Source of the DNA: Monocercomonoides exilis
Lineage: Eukaryota > Preaxostyla > Oxymonadida > Polymastigidae
Length of the DNA: 64,000 nt
Direction of reading: 5' to 3'
NCBI GenBank assembly: GCA_001643675.2
Contig: LSRY02000030.1
Span: forward strand, 103,501-167,500
Shown here piece after piece: positions 1 through 12,300 of the stretch (position 1 is the stretch's first letter; each line of letters opens with the position of its first letter). Below the pieces are notes generated by a model. It saw only the letters and a program-made list of their open reading frames with translations, did not search any database and had not been told where the DNA came from. The translations under genes and the position numbers were made by a program.

Positions 1-1127
1 TTCCATTTCACTTCATATTCATGAGCTGCCATCTTCTTTTCATTTAAAGGATATATCATCACCAATTTATTCTTAGATCCTAAATACAGCTCAAATATAA
101 ATATTTCTTCGAAATTTTCTCATCAAATTTTTCTTCTTCATCGAATGAAAATAAAGCTTGTTGCTTAAATAAATGTTTTCTGTTATTCTTTTCTTTAAAT
201 AGCATTTCTTCAATCATATCAGAAAGCTCTTCAAAACTTTCAATTTCTTTTGCCATTCCCATTTCTCCTTTTTTTCAGCTGCAGAATCTCTCATTTCATA
301 GAATTATCCTTCGATAATTGATTTTCTAATAAATTATTTTCTCCTCATTTAATCATCCTCTCGTTCCATTGAAGGCACATGACGTTGTGAAATCAATCGA
401 AGATCATCCTCATAATCATTTGTTCCAAACATCCTATCCTGCCATGTTCTTTATGTTTTCGGTGAATTCTTTCAGCTTCCAAATGAAAAGCAGAGGCAAT
501 CTCTATTTTCTGTTGCATGCATGATGTTCGGCTATTCAGGATAAAAATTATCCATTTCATTGCCGTGCTACATCTGGCTGAAATTCTATGTCAGAATAAA
601 TATTTCTTTTGCGTTTCCTATTTGAGCAGATTTAAATGCCTCTTGATGAATTCAATGGGAAGTTGAATGAAATGAAAAAAAAGTGACATTTTTGCAGTTC
701 ATCGAAGAAGGCGTTGAAGAAGAAAAGGATGAACACAATTGTTGAAATGAAGATAGATGCTGTGCCAATGTGAGGACGTATGAGGAAGAACGAAGTTGAA
801 GTTGAAGAAGATAAAACAAAATGTATTCAATTCGTCCAAATTACCTTTTTTCATCACGAGAATTGTGAATGATAAATGAAATGAAGAATAATTTAGCGAT
901 TGATTGGACAAGACGAAGAAAAGCGAATGAAATATAGTTTCGTTCAATTTGGCGGCACTTCCGATTGAGCGATATGAATGAATCAGAAGGACGATGCTCT
1001 GATCCAATGCAAAGTGAGTGAAGATGGCATTGAAAAAGTTGGAGGAGTTGAAGAAGAAGACAATAACGAAATTGAAGATGGCACAGTTGGTGGAAAAGGA
1101 CAAATTGCAGAAGCAGGAAAAGAATTT

Positions 1128-1227
1128 GAAGAAGAAGAAGAAGAAGAAGAAGAAGAAGAAGAAGAAGAAGAAGAAGAAGAAGAAGAAGAAGAAAAAGAAG
1201 AAGAAGAAGAAGAAGAAGAAGAAGAAG
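1128..1227. repeat. (GAA)n triplet tract, about 100 bp
   Basis: This is a nearly pure run of GAA units with one GAAAAAGAA interruption, followed by a short GAT run. Long homopurine/homopyrimidine mirror tracts of this kind can form triplex DNA. All three forward frames stay open across it (poly-Glu, poly-Lys, poly-Arg), so the open frames here are not evidence of a gene. Confidence 0.85.
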
Positions 1228-2500
1228 ATGATGATGATGAAGACAATGAAGAAAGTTGAAGGAAATAAGGTGATAGTGAATGTGAAAGAGAAGAAGAAGA
1301 AAAAGGTGAAGGAGAAGAAGAAAAAATGGAAGAATAAGAATAAGAATAAGAAGAAGAAGTGATTGAGAAATGCTAAATCAATCGAATGACATTTCCGAAG
1401 AAAAATGATGAGATGGCTTCAAATGATGCTGTTGATTAAACCAAATATCGTACATGACAAATGCAGTTCTAATCGACTGAAAAATAACAAACTTAAAATG
1501 AATAGCAGACGAGCTGCAATCAATCGACGAAAATATATTTCTTCAAATCATTGATGCCCTTTGAGCTATTATTCTTTCTTTCTCTTCATAAAAAGAAAAA
1601 TGACACTGATTCATTGGAGCTAAAAATATAAACGATTTAAATATCTGATGAAATTATTTGAAAAGAAAAAGAAAAAGAAGCGGAGAAAGCGAAGGAGAAG
1701 AAGAGGAAAAGGAAGAGGAAAAGGAAGAGGAAGAAGGTGAAGAAAAAGAAGAAGGCGTAGAAGAAGAAGAAGAAGGTAATGAAGAATAATCAAACGATGA
1801 TGATGTGAAGATGATGTGGAATAGGAAAAAAAATGAATTGTCCAGAGTAATTTGTTATTGTTTGGCTGAATGAAATATGAAAAAACGTTTTGTTTATCTT
1901 TTTCTTTCTCCATTTCATTTGAATTTTCCCTTCTTAACATTTGACCACTTCTCCGCTCATCTTTTCTTCTTTCTTCATCTTGACAGTGAATTCTATTTTC
2001 TTTCTTTCTTTTCTCCGAAAAATACAATCCCTCTTCTCTCTAATCATTTGTTTGCAACATTACTTCTTTCTCCTTTTCCTTTCTCTCCTTTTCCTTCTTC
2101 GTCTTCGCTTCTTTAGCTGATTGCCTCAAAATCCCACGAGTAAAAATTTTTAAATCCCATCCGGAGAATTAGCATCATGAGAGAAATATCTCTCTTCCTT
2201 TGATTTTTCCCGCTTTCGTTTAACCTTCTGCTTCTTTTTGTTTTCCACAAACATTTCCTATTTTCTCTCTGGAGATTCCCCTTTTCAGAACATCTTTTTG
2301 GTATTTTGAAGATAAAATTAATCCAAACGTTTTCTTCATCTTATCTCAAAGCGAATATTTTGGTGCAATACTTTTCTCTTCTTTCTCTTCTTTCTCCCCA
2401 TCTTTTCTTCTTTTCCTCTATGTCATTCTGTTTTCTTCTTTCATAACATTTTCTTTCTCTTTCTTTCTTTCTCTCTCTCTTTCTTTCTCCAATGGTATGA

Positions 2501-2527
2501 CTCTCTCTCTCTCTCTCTCTCTCTCTC
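2501..2527. repeat. (CT)n microsatellite
   Basis: A pure CT dinucleotide run of about 13 units, set inside a wider pyrimidine-rich stretch (about 2365-2530). Confidence 0.85.
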
Positions 2528-2743
2528 CAGAATTGTTCGGTTCCCGCTCTTTCTCCTCTTTTTGTTATTCTTTCCTCCATTTCCACTTAATGCAACTTTT
2601 CTTTTCCACAATCATTTTTTTCCTTGTTTTTTCGCCAATTCTCCATCTCTTTCCTTTCTCTTCTCCTTTTGGAAATCCTCCAACTCCAACTCAAATTCTG
2701 TGATTTCACCAGAAATTGCGAATCTTTCCATAAAAGCATCAAA

Positions 2744-3121
2744 ATGGCTGGTTCCATCAAACAATTCTTGAAAGTGATGAAGAAGAACGATGAATCACTT
2801 GAAAAAACTGAATGTGCTCTGAATGTGAATGCACAGCCAGATTATCAGCTCTGACAAAAGAGTCACTTCTGCCAAACGCTCTCAACAAATATACCAAGCA
2901 AACTGCTTTTTCTTTCTTTCAAGTTCATATCAAGCATTGTCATGCTATGCAGCATGCAAGACAGATGGCAGAAGGTTGTCATCGTTGAATGTGATGCAAA
3001 TAAGAATTGCTTCAAAACCTTGAATCTTTTGAAAAAGGATAAAAAGGCTTCATTCAATGGCACTCCTGTTCATGATCAATCTGTATTCATTCAAAGAACA
3101 CCATTAAAGAAACATGAATGA
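2744..3121 (+). pseudogene. Possible decayed coding fragment, unknown family
   Basis: An ATG at 2744 opens a frame beginning MAGSIKQFLKVMKKNDESLE, with ordinary amino-acid composition unlike its low-complexity surroundings. It stops after about 36 codons, near 2854. A second frame continues with similarly coding-like sequence (ALTKESLLPNALNKYTKQT...) to about 2990. A third frame then runs to a TGA near 3121 and includes VVIVECDANKNCFKTLNLL. Three overlapping pieces in successive frames, all on one strand, look like a gene broken by small indels. I do not recognise the protein, and chance remains a real alternative. Confidence 0.3.
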
Positions 3122-4232
3122 TATAAAAAAAGTCAAACCATTTTTTTTTTTTTTGGCCTTTCAACATTTTCCCATCTCCAATGGATTGGTAATTATCAGC
3201 CCAGCTGGCTTTCTTGCTCTCCAAAATTGCCTCTTGCCATTTAAAAAATTCAAACAACTGAACAATAAAGGCTTGCATTGAACGTCATCGAGCACAGAGA
3301 GTCAATTGTGGAGCTGGCCGTGATATCAGATGAAAACACATATTCTCCAAATTAACTCCTTTTCAAAGACTTATTCAACGCCATGTTTTTGCTGATGGCA
3401 TTCCAACGTGTTTCGCATAAATGGCAACGCGTTTGTTGTTGAGGCCTGCTGAGTGCTTCATTCTGCTCGCTTCCTCCATCGTCCAATCCCCAATTCTCTT
3501 TTTTTCCCCACAAAACCAACCTTCCCCCCCAAAAAATCACGCAAAACAAGTCCCACTCAAACGATATGCCAAGCAAACATATTTCCCTCGAAATGAACAA
3601 GCGGTTCAATTCTATCTTTCTGAAATTCTCCTCGCTTTTTCTGCATCTTTCATGAGTCATTTTGAATGAAAAATATCGCAGCCAGCGTTGTGACATATGT
3701 TTTGTATCATCTAACCAAGTTCAAATTTTATGCAATTTTCCCCACTAATTCACTTTTCGCAAGCAATCGATGCAACAGCCACTCGCTCCTCCATTTGAAG
3801 GTTAAATCCCTGTTCTTCTGCAGTTCCATAACTCGCATGGATGCATCCGTGGAAGTTAACCTAAGCAGCTCAAACAAAGTTTTAACACAGCATATTATCA
3901 ATCAAAAATCTTCATTTATAAAATTAAAGGTTGCAAACCCTTATTTATTTACTCCATCAGTTGAATATATTTTTTCTCTTATTTACTTGTTTTGATGCAA
4001 AAGACATCGACATCACATAGAAATGTGTGGACTTCAGCTTTATTAGATATTTGATTTTGTATTTTTAATTCTTTTAATTTGAACATTATTCGAATATTTC
4101 AAAAATATATTTATTTGTTATTTTTGATTCATTTTGTGATTTCACAGCCATTTTCAACAAAACATGTATTCCTTGGTATGTCTATATTTTGAGAAAACGA
4201 TTGTTTTTAATTTTTTTTTGAACATATTTTAG
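3122..4232. other. AT-rich spacer
   Basis: Nothing convincing was seen. Open frames near 3.4-4.0 kb on both strands have no recognisable motif. The last ~60 bases may be the intron before the next gene: a GTATGT donor lies at 4176 and a TTTTAG acceptor ends at 4232. No upstream exon with an in-frame ATG could be assigned. Confidence 0.4.
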
Positions 4233-5524
4233 AAAAACTATCTCAACTAAAGAATTGCGCTGAAGCTAAGCTGAAACAAAAAATCGTAGAAATGAATGAA
4301 ATGATTGATGAAATGAATGAGCCAGAGTTGTTTTTTGTTCTCAATGTTGAAATATTCAACAAAATTCATGAATTGGTTGAAGAAAAGAAACTATCAATTG
4401 AAAATGCCATTGAATTATCGAAGCGTTTTGGATATTGCAAAATTCTGGAAGATGTATGGAGTCCATGCTTAGAAGAATCTTCATTGTGCAAAAAACTGAA
4501 AAAGATGATTGTAGAAGAAGAACAGAAAAAAGAAGAAAAGGATGATAATCTTCTTACTGACCTTTGTGAATGCTATATTTTTCTTTATTTTCACATCTCG
4601 CCTGAAATGATTTCGATTTGTGTGCCTTGTCTTCTGAAAGCTGCATCGAACAAAGAGGTAAATGAGGAAGTTCAAAAAGAGGTGGAAATGGCTTTGTTGG
4701 CTTTGAGCAGTATTAAAGATCAGGCATGAGCACGTATTTTTCATTTTTTGGTTTTATTAATTTTTTCCCCCATTCTTTTTACATAGAAAGCGAAAAGAGA
4801 ACTGTATTTGAATGAAATCAAAGAGATCATAAAATTTCATCAAAAGCATCATAACCTAACCCAACTTGCCTATCAATCTGCTTGGAAATTTTTAATAAAA
4901 GAATTTTTCATCGACAAAAGCTTGGAAGAAGTGATTACAAATGAGCTGCATTTTGCGAGAGAAGCAGGAAGAGAATTGGAAGAGCTGACAAAGTGTGTGG
5001 ATTGGAAGATAGGGAAAGGAAAGGAAAGAGAGAAAGAAACGAAAGAAGAGCTTACTTTGATTAGATGGCTTGAAGTTGATGAGAATTATTTTCGCCGTTG
5101 CGAATCGAAGAATGAAGAATATGTTGGGCTTATCAGAAGCATTGTGAAATTATTTCGTGCAGCAAAGGATAATTATGGAAACATATACAAGAAATGTATT
5201 CTTTCATTTGAAAAAGTCGTACATAAAGGATTCATGAATGTTGATTACTTGTTGAAAGGAGGAGCTATTGATGCTGTTTTGGAGGAGATGCATAGACCAA
5301 CGTTGAATAAAAAAATGATTGGTGAAATCTTTGATTTTTTAGAATCAATTTCGGAGGAAATCAAAGATAAGAACATATTTGAAAGGAAAGAAGAGAAAAG
5401 AAAGATTATGAAAAGGAATTTGTTTGAAAAGATGGAAGAAGAAGGATACGAAGACATCTTAATAAGCTTTCACAAAGGTTTTCGTGATTTTTCAGCATTT
5501 TATGAAGTGCTTATTTATCTTTGA
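4233..5524 (+). CDS. Multigene-family hypothetical protein (Monocercomonoides-type), 5' end unresolved
   Basis: Two coding blocks, 4233-4723 and 4787-5524, join in phase 0 across a 63-nt intron. Block 1 contains MNEMIDEMNEPELFF and SIENAIELSKRFGYCKILED; block 2 contains ELYLNEIKEIIKFHQKHHNL and TQLAYQSAWKFLI. From memory, this order of helical motifs is that of a large family of hypothetical proteins seen in many copies in Monocercomonoides; its function is unknown. The protein is helix-rich and charged, with no signal peptide or membrane span. The frame is open from the acceptor at 4232, so the true start probably lies in an upstream exon I could not identify; the first internal ATG is at 4292. 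Block 1 runs into an in-frame TGA unless the GC-AG intron at 4724-4786 is spliced. If it is not, this copy is a pseudogene. Confidence 0.7.
4724..4786 (+). other. Inferred GC-AG intron (63 nt)
   Basis: The exon ends GAT CAG and the next bases are GCATGAG, an unusual GC donor. The acceptor is ACATAG, followed by AAA GCG AAA. Splicing here removes the in-frame TGA at 4727 and joins the two family motifs without a frame change. A GT occurs further downstream (CAC|GTATTT), but using it would leave the TGA in the message. Confidence 0.6.
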
Positions 5525-5684
5525 ATATTTTTGATAATTTTGTGATTGTTTGAGAAAATACGTTGCATTTTGTAACTCCCTATTTTTATTTTTTCTTTTT
5601 TGTATTCATCCCACGAAATCGAAAACAATTGAATCAATTTGTTTGAATTATATTTACCCCACGAAGGTTGAACTTTTTTGGATC

Positions 5685-5690
5685 AATAAA
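5685..5690 (+). terminator. AATAAA, candidate polyadenylation signal
   Basis: AATAAA about 160 nt after the stop codon of the multigene-family gene. The motif is common in AT-rich DNA, so this is weak evidence. Confidence 0.25.
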
Positions 5691-5893
5691 ATTCCAAATG
5701 AAATTACATACAAATGCTTCAAACATTTGTGTGGAGGAAAAAATCCAGTTCTCATGAAATCTATCTTTCTCTTAATTTCTTCTTCTTTAACAGATTCTTC
5801 CTCTCAAAGATATAATCCGTCAACTCATCTTTCGATCTAATGTTTATCCAATTATCCGTATATCATTTCAACCACTTCTGCAATTAAAATAAA

Positions 5894-5895
<2 letters not shown>

Positions 5896-5927
<32 letters not shown>
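5896..5927. repeat. A32 homopolymer
   Basis: An uninterrupted run of 32 A residues, preceded by AAAT units, ending about 30 bp upstream of the left arm of the inverted repeat at 5957. Confidence 0.9.
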
Positions 5928-5931
<4 letters not shown>

Positions 5932-5956
5932 GTTTAAGAAACACTGCACCTTTTCT

Positions 5957-6168
5957 ATATGGCTGATCCTTTTTGAAATCAGACTTTCGTTCGAGTTTTG
6001 ACCAAAAAGATTATCTTCATGGGATTTATAAAAAATGAACTTAAAAGGTTAATGCATTCAGCGCATGATGATTTTTAAAGTTAAATTATCATTGTTTCAA
6101 ATCTAATTGAGATAAATATTTTGATCAAAACTCGAACGAAAGTTTGATTTCAAAAGGATCAGCCATAT
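5957..6168. repeat. Foldback inverted repeat (two ~58-bp arms, ~95-bp loop)
   Basis: The left arm (5957-6015) contains ATATGGCTGATCC and CTTTCGTTCGAGTTTTGA. The right arm (6111-6168) is its reverse complement, with GATCAAAACTCGAACGAAAG and GGATCAGCCATAT. The arms match over nearly their full length, with a few substitutions and a 1-nt length difference. The size and shape suit a small non-autonomous element (MITE or foldback). No coding sequence and no clear target duplication were seen. Confidence 0.8.
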
Positions 6169-6342
6169 GGTGTTTTTTTGTGAAATTAGCAGTATGCTAT
6201 ATTGAACTTTTATGCCAAAGCATTATCAAAAATCACTAAAGATTGAATTAAAAATGTGAATTTTTGGAACATTTTTTTCACAAAAGTTCATTATGGGAAA
6301 ATGTCGAGGAAAGAGTGTTGTTTTTCAACAATAAACAAGTAA

Positions 6343-9300
6343 ATGCCCAAAGCAACAAAGTCCTCAGACACAAAGCATATAAAGATTTTAACCTTTGACA
6401 ATCCATCTGGGCACATTGATCTTACGATAGCACCACATTTGTCGAAACTGATTGTATTAATTTTTTGCATTTTTAATTTATATTTGATTTAATTAATGTT
6501 TTGATTTTATAATAAAATAAATAGTTACTCAATTTACAACCTGGAACTTTTATTAAAGGTCTCAGAACAGCTTCAAAAACACTCAAATCTTTTGTATGTG
6601 AAAATTCGCTACAATCTCTTTCAGTTCTTTTCGAGGGATATTTCGAAGATCCACGTGCAAAGAACAGTCATTCGTCTATACAACATAAGCATGGATTAAA
6701 GGAATCAAAATCAGAAAAAGAGTTTTCATTGCTTTTGGATTCAATGAGAGAATGGGGGCAATTAACGGTGCTTTCGCTTGCCCACAACAGAATTCAACGC
6801 ATAGACGATAGTTCAAAACGCTATTTTGATCAGCTAGGAAACATTACTTTTTTAAATTTGAGTCACAATCAAATTGAGGAAATCGGTGATTTTACGGGAT
6901 TAATTTCGCTTTCGGTTCTTGATTTAAGTTATAACAAACTTACTGTATGTCTTTTATGATTTTTTAATACATTTTATTTTCTTTATGCTTAGAATTTGCG
7001 TTCATTCAAAGCAGGCTTTATTCAGCGACTTATATTGTGTGTTCTTTTTAAAATTCATTTTTTTCCCCATCAAGGAGAACATTTTTACGCACATTTCTTA
7101 TTCAATTGCAGGACTGGAAATGCCTTAAATACTGTTGAAGGAATTCAGCAGTTGAAAGGATTGGAAAGCTTGGATTTGTCGAAAAATGAGATTAATTCCG
7201 TGGATAATCTGCGCCTTATTTCCAAACTTCCGCTTCAAACACTCTTTTTGACCGAAAATCCAATTGCACAGCAAGCAAATTACCGCATTCGCGTCTTTGC
7301 CTTATTTGCCACAAGAGAGGTGTCATTTTGCTTTCTTTTTTCTTTTAAAGATGGTGACAATCTTTATCATATAATTTTTCTGTTTTTTAATTTTTTTTGT
7401 TTTTTTCTTTTTTACCAATTAACCTTCCTTTCTTTCATGAAATTTCTATTCAACGCACTGTAAATTATTCACATTCTCACACATTTTCACACAAACTCAC
7501 ACAAACTCACATTCATCCACCACATCAAAGACGCTCATCGTCGATTCACATCCTTGTTCCAGCGATGAGTTAGAGGAAGTCTTCAGACAAAACCCTTCTC
7601 TCCGCCCAGCCGCCTTGCAAGTCATCACTCTTCACACAGACCCTGTTAAAACTGCAGACTCACCAGACACACAAAACACCCCAAACACACAACGCAAGCT
7701 GCTACAAGAGGCAACCACAGGGAAAAAAAGGAAGCTTACCGCAACGCCTTCCTCTGGTTCACTTCCTTCGTCTCCTTCGTATTCTCCTTTGCATTCTCCC
7801 AATTTGGGGTCGGTTCCACACGCACAGATTGTTTCTAACTGCAATGCCAACTGCTCAGAGAACATTCTTGCAGATGCGCTGCACAACTCACAAGGACAGA
7901 ACATCGATGGAACACTGCCTGTGAATGCATTCAATGCTAATGGTGGCAATGGATCTGTTAATAATGATATAGAGAATTCATCATCATCATCATCATCATC
8001 ATCTTTTTCTTCTTCTTCTGCAATAAGACCTCTTTTCTTTAGGAACCCTTTTGTTGCTTATTTTCTTGACGGAACACTGTCGAAACCAGCTGAACTAGGA
8101 ATGCCTTTAAGCAACAGCAGCAGCAGTAACCAATCATCATCATCAACAACATCTTCTAATGAAGAAAATGGATCATTTAGCAGAGCAGACTTCAATGAAC
8201 TGCCACAAGAACAGGCAGATGACACCAGCCGCAACGAAACCTCGCACGATTCAGCTTGTTCTCATAACTCTTCCAATTCATCATCATCATCTTCTTCTTC
8301 TTCAGCTTCTTCTTCTTTAAACAGAGAAAATTCACATCACAAGACACACGCCGAAGACAATGATGAACCGAATTCTCTTGTCAAATCATCCTCAAACGTA
8401 TCTCTTCCACAACTCCCTTCTTCTTCTTCTCTTTCCTCCATCTCTTCCAAATCGTCTTCTTCCTCTTCTCTTTCCTATCCACGCATCAAATCACAGCCAC
8501 AGCTGAATTTGCGCTCTTCTTCGACTCCTCCTCTTCTGACTCCTTCGCCTTCATCTCCTTCTTCTACTCTGATTTCTTCTCCTTCCATGTACAGAGCTTC
8601 GCTTGGTATTTCTTCTTCTTCTTCTTCTTCCTCTGCGTCTGCATCTGCTTCTTCTTCTCCATCATCATCTTCACTTTCAAATTCATCTAATGCATCATCA
8701 TCATCATCATCATCTTCTTCTTCTTCTCCTTCTTCTCGTACTTCTTCCACATCCAACGATATTCCTAATGCTGATGACCCTAATCCAATCTCCAAATACA
8801 TCAGCACACAATTATCATTCACCCAACTCTTCACAACAACATCAATTCATTCATCATCATCCTCCTCATCCTCATCATTATCTTCTTCTTCTTTTTCATT
8901 GACTTCTTCTTCTTCCTCTTCTTCTTCATTCTCTCTTGATTCTCTTGTGTTCATTCCAGATGTTGCCTTGCATCAGGCACAGGAGATGACTGACTATGTG
9001 GATGGGCTGAGTGAAACAGCCAAAGAAAAGCTGATGAAAACTCTGCACTCCAACATCGCTATTCAGAGGATGGAGAGCAACTTTGCTTCAATGATTGCTT
9101 CTTCTTCTTCTTCTTCTTTTTCTTCTTCTTCATCATCATCATCTTCCTCTTCCTCCTCTTCCTCTTCCAATGATTCTTCTGATTCTTCATTGAGAAGAAG
9201 AAGTCTCAAATCACATAGAAGTGTGCCTATGAACAGAAGAGCATTCGAAGAAGACAGCAGCATCGCCTTGTCAACACCTCCCAAAACGAGAGCTGGATTA

Positions 9301-12300
9301 TCCCGGCTTTCCTTCTCTTCTCCTTATTCTCCTCCTTCTTCTTTCTCTTCTTCTTCTTTCTCTTCTTCTTCTTCTTCTTTTAATTCACCCACATCACATC
9401 CATCTTCTCCTGCTCCTCTTCGAAACACACCTGCCAGACCTTCTCTCACAAACAGTGCTTCTTCTACAAATATCACATCAACTTCATCAACTTCATCTTC
9501 ACCATCTTCATCATCATCTTCCTCCTCCTCCTGTTCATCTTCTTCCTCTTCTTCTTCCTCTTCTTCCCACACCTCCTCCTCTTGTTCCTTCACCGACCTC
9601 GTCCTCAAATGCCCCAAGGGGATTAAGCGTCCAAAAGCAAAGCAGATGGTCTCTATGCTCATCACTATGCCCTCAGGTGCTGAGATTCAGATGCTCCGCG
9701 AGGGAACAGCTGTCACAGAGGCAGTCAGAACTGACCTGATCTTCCCGAAATTCATCACAACCGCAGAAGATTTGGTGCGTTTCCAGGAGACGAATGACTT
9801 GTCTGTGTTTTCTGAGTCTATGACATCGTCACACACTCCAACAATTCGCCATTCGGTCTCTTCAAGATTGCTTTCTCGCTCTGCCTCGCCTGCATTCAAT
9901 GCGAATGCGAGTGAGAAGGGGCTGCTTGAAACAAGCATACAGCCATTGAGTTTCGAAGGAGGAGGAAGAGAAGGAGGAAGTTGCGAAAGAGATGATGAAA
10001 CGATATCTCATTCATCCTCGTTCTCTTCCATGTCATCACTCACTCCTGATTCACCTGCTCACCGAACGTCTTTCTCTTCTTCTTCTTCTTCTTCCTCTTC
10101 TTCTACTGCATCTACACCCCGTTCATCTGTCTTCCTATCTCTCGATTCTTCTTCCTCTTCTTCCTCTCCTTCTTCCTCTCTTTCCTCTCTTCGCCCTCAA
10201 AGATTGCCTCCTTCCCTTGCCCCATTCATGTCTGATCGTCTTCCTCATTCATCTCGTCCTGTCCGTCTTTTCAACCCGTTCCGCAGACAAGAAATACGCC
10301 CGCATTCTTCTCGCTTTGCTCCTGTGAAGTACAGTGGCTTGCCCTCAGAAAAGGAGAAGAAAAGTGGAATTTATAATGAGGGAGAAGCAGGAGGAAGAGG
10401 AGAACAAGGGAAAGAAGAGGAGATTGTGATGGTGGAGACATCGAGAAACTCTGCGCTTTCGTCGCAGAAGGCGAAGCTGTTCAAATCGCACTTGTTCCAC
10501 TCGCTTTTCAAGGAGCTTCCGTTTCCTTCGATTCTTCTCCTCTCACGAAGCTACCAGATCCCTGCGCTATCCGCTTCTTTTGCCTCGTTTTCTGCTGTTG
10601 ACCAGCCTCGCCTTCAGTCTCAGCCTCAGTCTCAGCCTCAGTCTCAGCAGCAGCAGAAGAGGCAGCACCAGCTGATTGCGCTCTTTCAGCACACAAGAGC
10701 CATCACGGAGAGGGCGAAGCAGTGGCAGAGCGAAGAGCAGAAGCAGATGAAGTTACAAAGTCAAATGAATCAGATGAATCAGATGAATATCTCAAGTCAG
10801 TCAAACCAATTGAGCCAGCAGATACAACAAAGAATTCTATCTCAACAACAGCAAAGCCCCTCAAATGCTCTTCCTCAGCCTCTGAATGCGAAAGATGCAT
10901 ATTCAACAGACACACACATATCCAAACCACAATCACAATCGCAATCCCAATCCAATGAAGAACTCACAAAACCTCCCTGGCCTTCACTGATTGACAGTCT
11001 GCTTCTTGTGAGGCTGTCTGGTGAGCTGCACGAAGAGTTTGAGTCCAAATGGGTGATTGCCTTCAACTCCCTTTTGTCTCGCCACATCGTCCCACAGCCC
11101 ATCCTCATCACAGCATCAGACGAGCAGAGGCAGATGCTGTTTGCTCTGCTTTGTGGAGACACTCTGTTTTATCGGCTGGTTATAAGTGAAGTTAAAAAGG
11201 AGGATGTGCAAAGGAGGAGCAATGGCAGTTATGGAGGAGGAGGAAGAGGAGGAGAATGGCAATTGAGACAATACAGAGAAGAAGGAGGAAGAACGAAAGG
11301 ATCGTTTGATTTGCAGATTTCACAATCGACTTCCGAAAGGAAAGAAGTGCTCAACAAGTCTGAAATTTCTACAAATGATTCAGAAAGTGTGCAAACTGTG
11401 CTGATCCCCCATCATTTCCTGCTGAAGAACTGGTCACAGCATCTATGCGATTATGCTACTCTTTCACTTGCATGGTCAGGGGAACGCAATCCTTTCAATG
11501 CATCGTCGATTCATTCATTAGACAGTGGAAACGACAAACACACACAAAAACAGCTTGCTTTGGATGCGAAGCCGTATCCGCTGCTTTCTGATAATGCTAC
11601 ATTCTATCGAATAGAGACAGCTAATTCTGGTTCTGATGCTCAAACAAATGCACTTCAAATGCTCTATGCAAAGAATGATCCATCATTTTCTTATTCATCA
11701 TATTCTTCTTCTTCTTCAATGCAATCTTCCCCTTTCTCTTTCTCTTCTTCTTCCTCCACTCCTTTCACTTCAACATCCCATCAGCCATTCCACAGCAAAG
11801 AAGACGATACAATCGAAACAGCCTTCAGCAACTTCACAAATTTGGATGATGTTTTCCACAATTTGGAGCTGTCTATTGAACAAATCAGAAGGCAGAACCA
11901 ACTTGATGCTCATTCGCTGCATATCATTCACGACCTGAAATGGAAGCCCAAAGCAGAAGACGAGCACAAAGCTTGCCTCATTTCATCACTCGTTCCTTTG
12001 TCTGATTCGGACTCTGATTCAATTTCATCATCATCATCATCATTAACATCATCATCTTCTTCTCACTCTCTTCATCAACCCAACAATTCTAAACAAGCAA
12101 ACATCAATCTCACAACCCCAGATTCCCTCCAACCTTCACTCCATTCCTGTGAAGTGTCTGTTCTCTCTTACGTGCCTCAAAAGAATCAGCCGTCTTATCG
12201 CTGCCCGAAATGCGCTGCTCGTCACAAGCAATGCCGCTGCATCTACACAACACCCGTTGGCTACCTCCTCTTCAAAGGCATTTCACAAAGAATGCCTCTT

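Larger units (their letters stand above)
1..2743. other. Low-complexity region without a supportable gene
   Basis: AT-rich, purine/pyrimidine-skewed DNA. Short open frames exist on both strands, but they are dominated by Glu, Lys or Ser runs that follow from the triplet repeats. No splice-linked set of frames gives a recognisable protein. It holds a GAA tract near 1.1-1.2 kb, purine-rich DNA near 1.65-1.8 kb and pyrimidine-rich DNA near 2.35-2.55 kb. It may be the decayed remains of a charged low-complexity gene, but nothing shows that directly. Confidence 0.5.
5525..6342. other. Spacer with A-tract and foldback repeat
   Basis: Intergenic DNA between the multigene-family gene and the giant LRR gene. 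A small open frame at 5550-5840 is not supported by composition or motifs. The notable contents are the A32 tract and the inverted repeat, listed separately. Confidence 0.6.

Noticed and set aside
80-262. Minus-strand 60-codon frame with a charged, helical product
   Set aside because: No motif, no splice context and no family I recognise; too short to call in AT-rich DNA.
978-1362. Overlapping poly-Glu, poly-Lys and antisense poly-Ser frames
   Set aside because: Any GAA/TTC repeat keeps several frames open on both strands. There is no non-repeat domain to choose among them.
5550-5840. 96-codon + frame after the multigene-family gene, with a hydrophobic start
   Set aside because: It lies in the likely 3' UTR, has no recognised motif, and its leader is AT-derived Phe/Leu.
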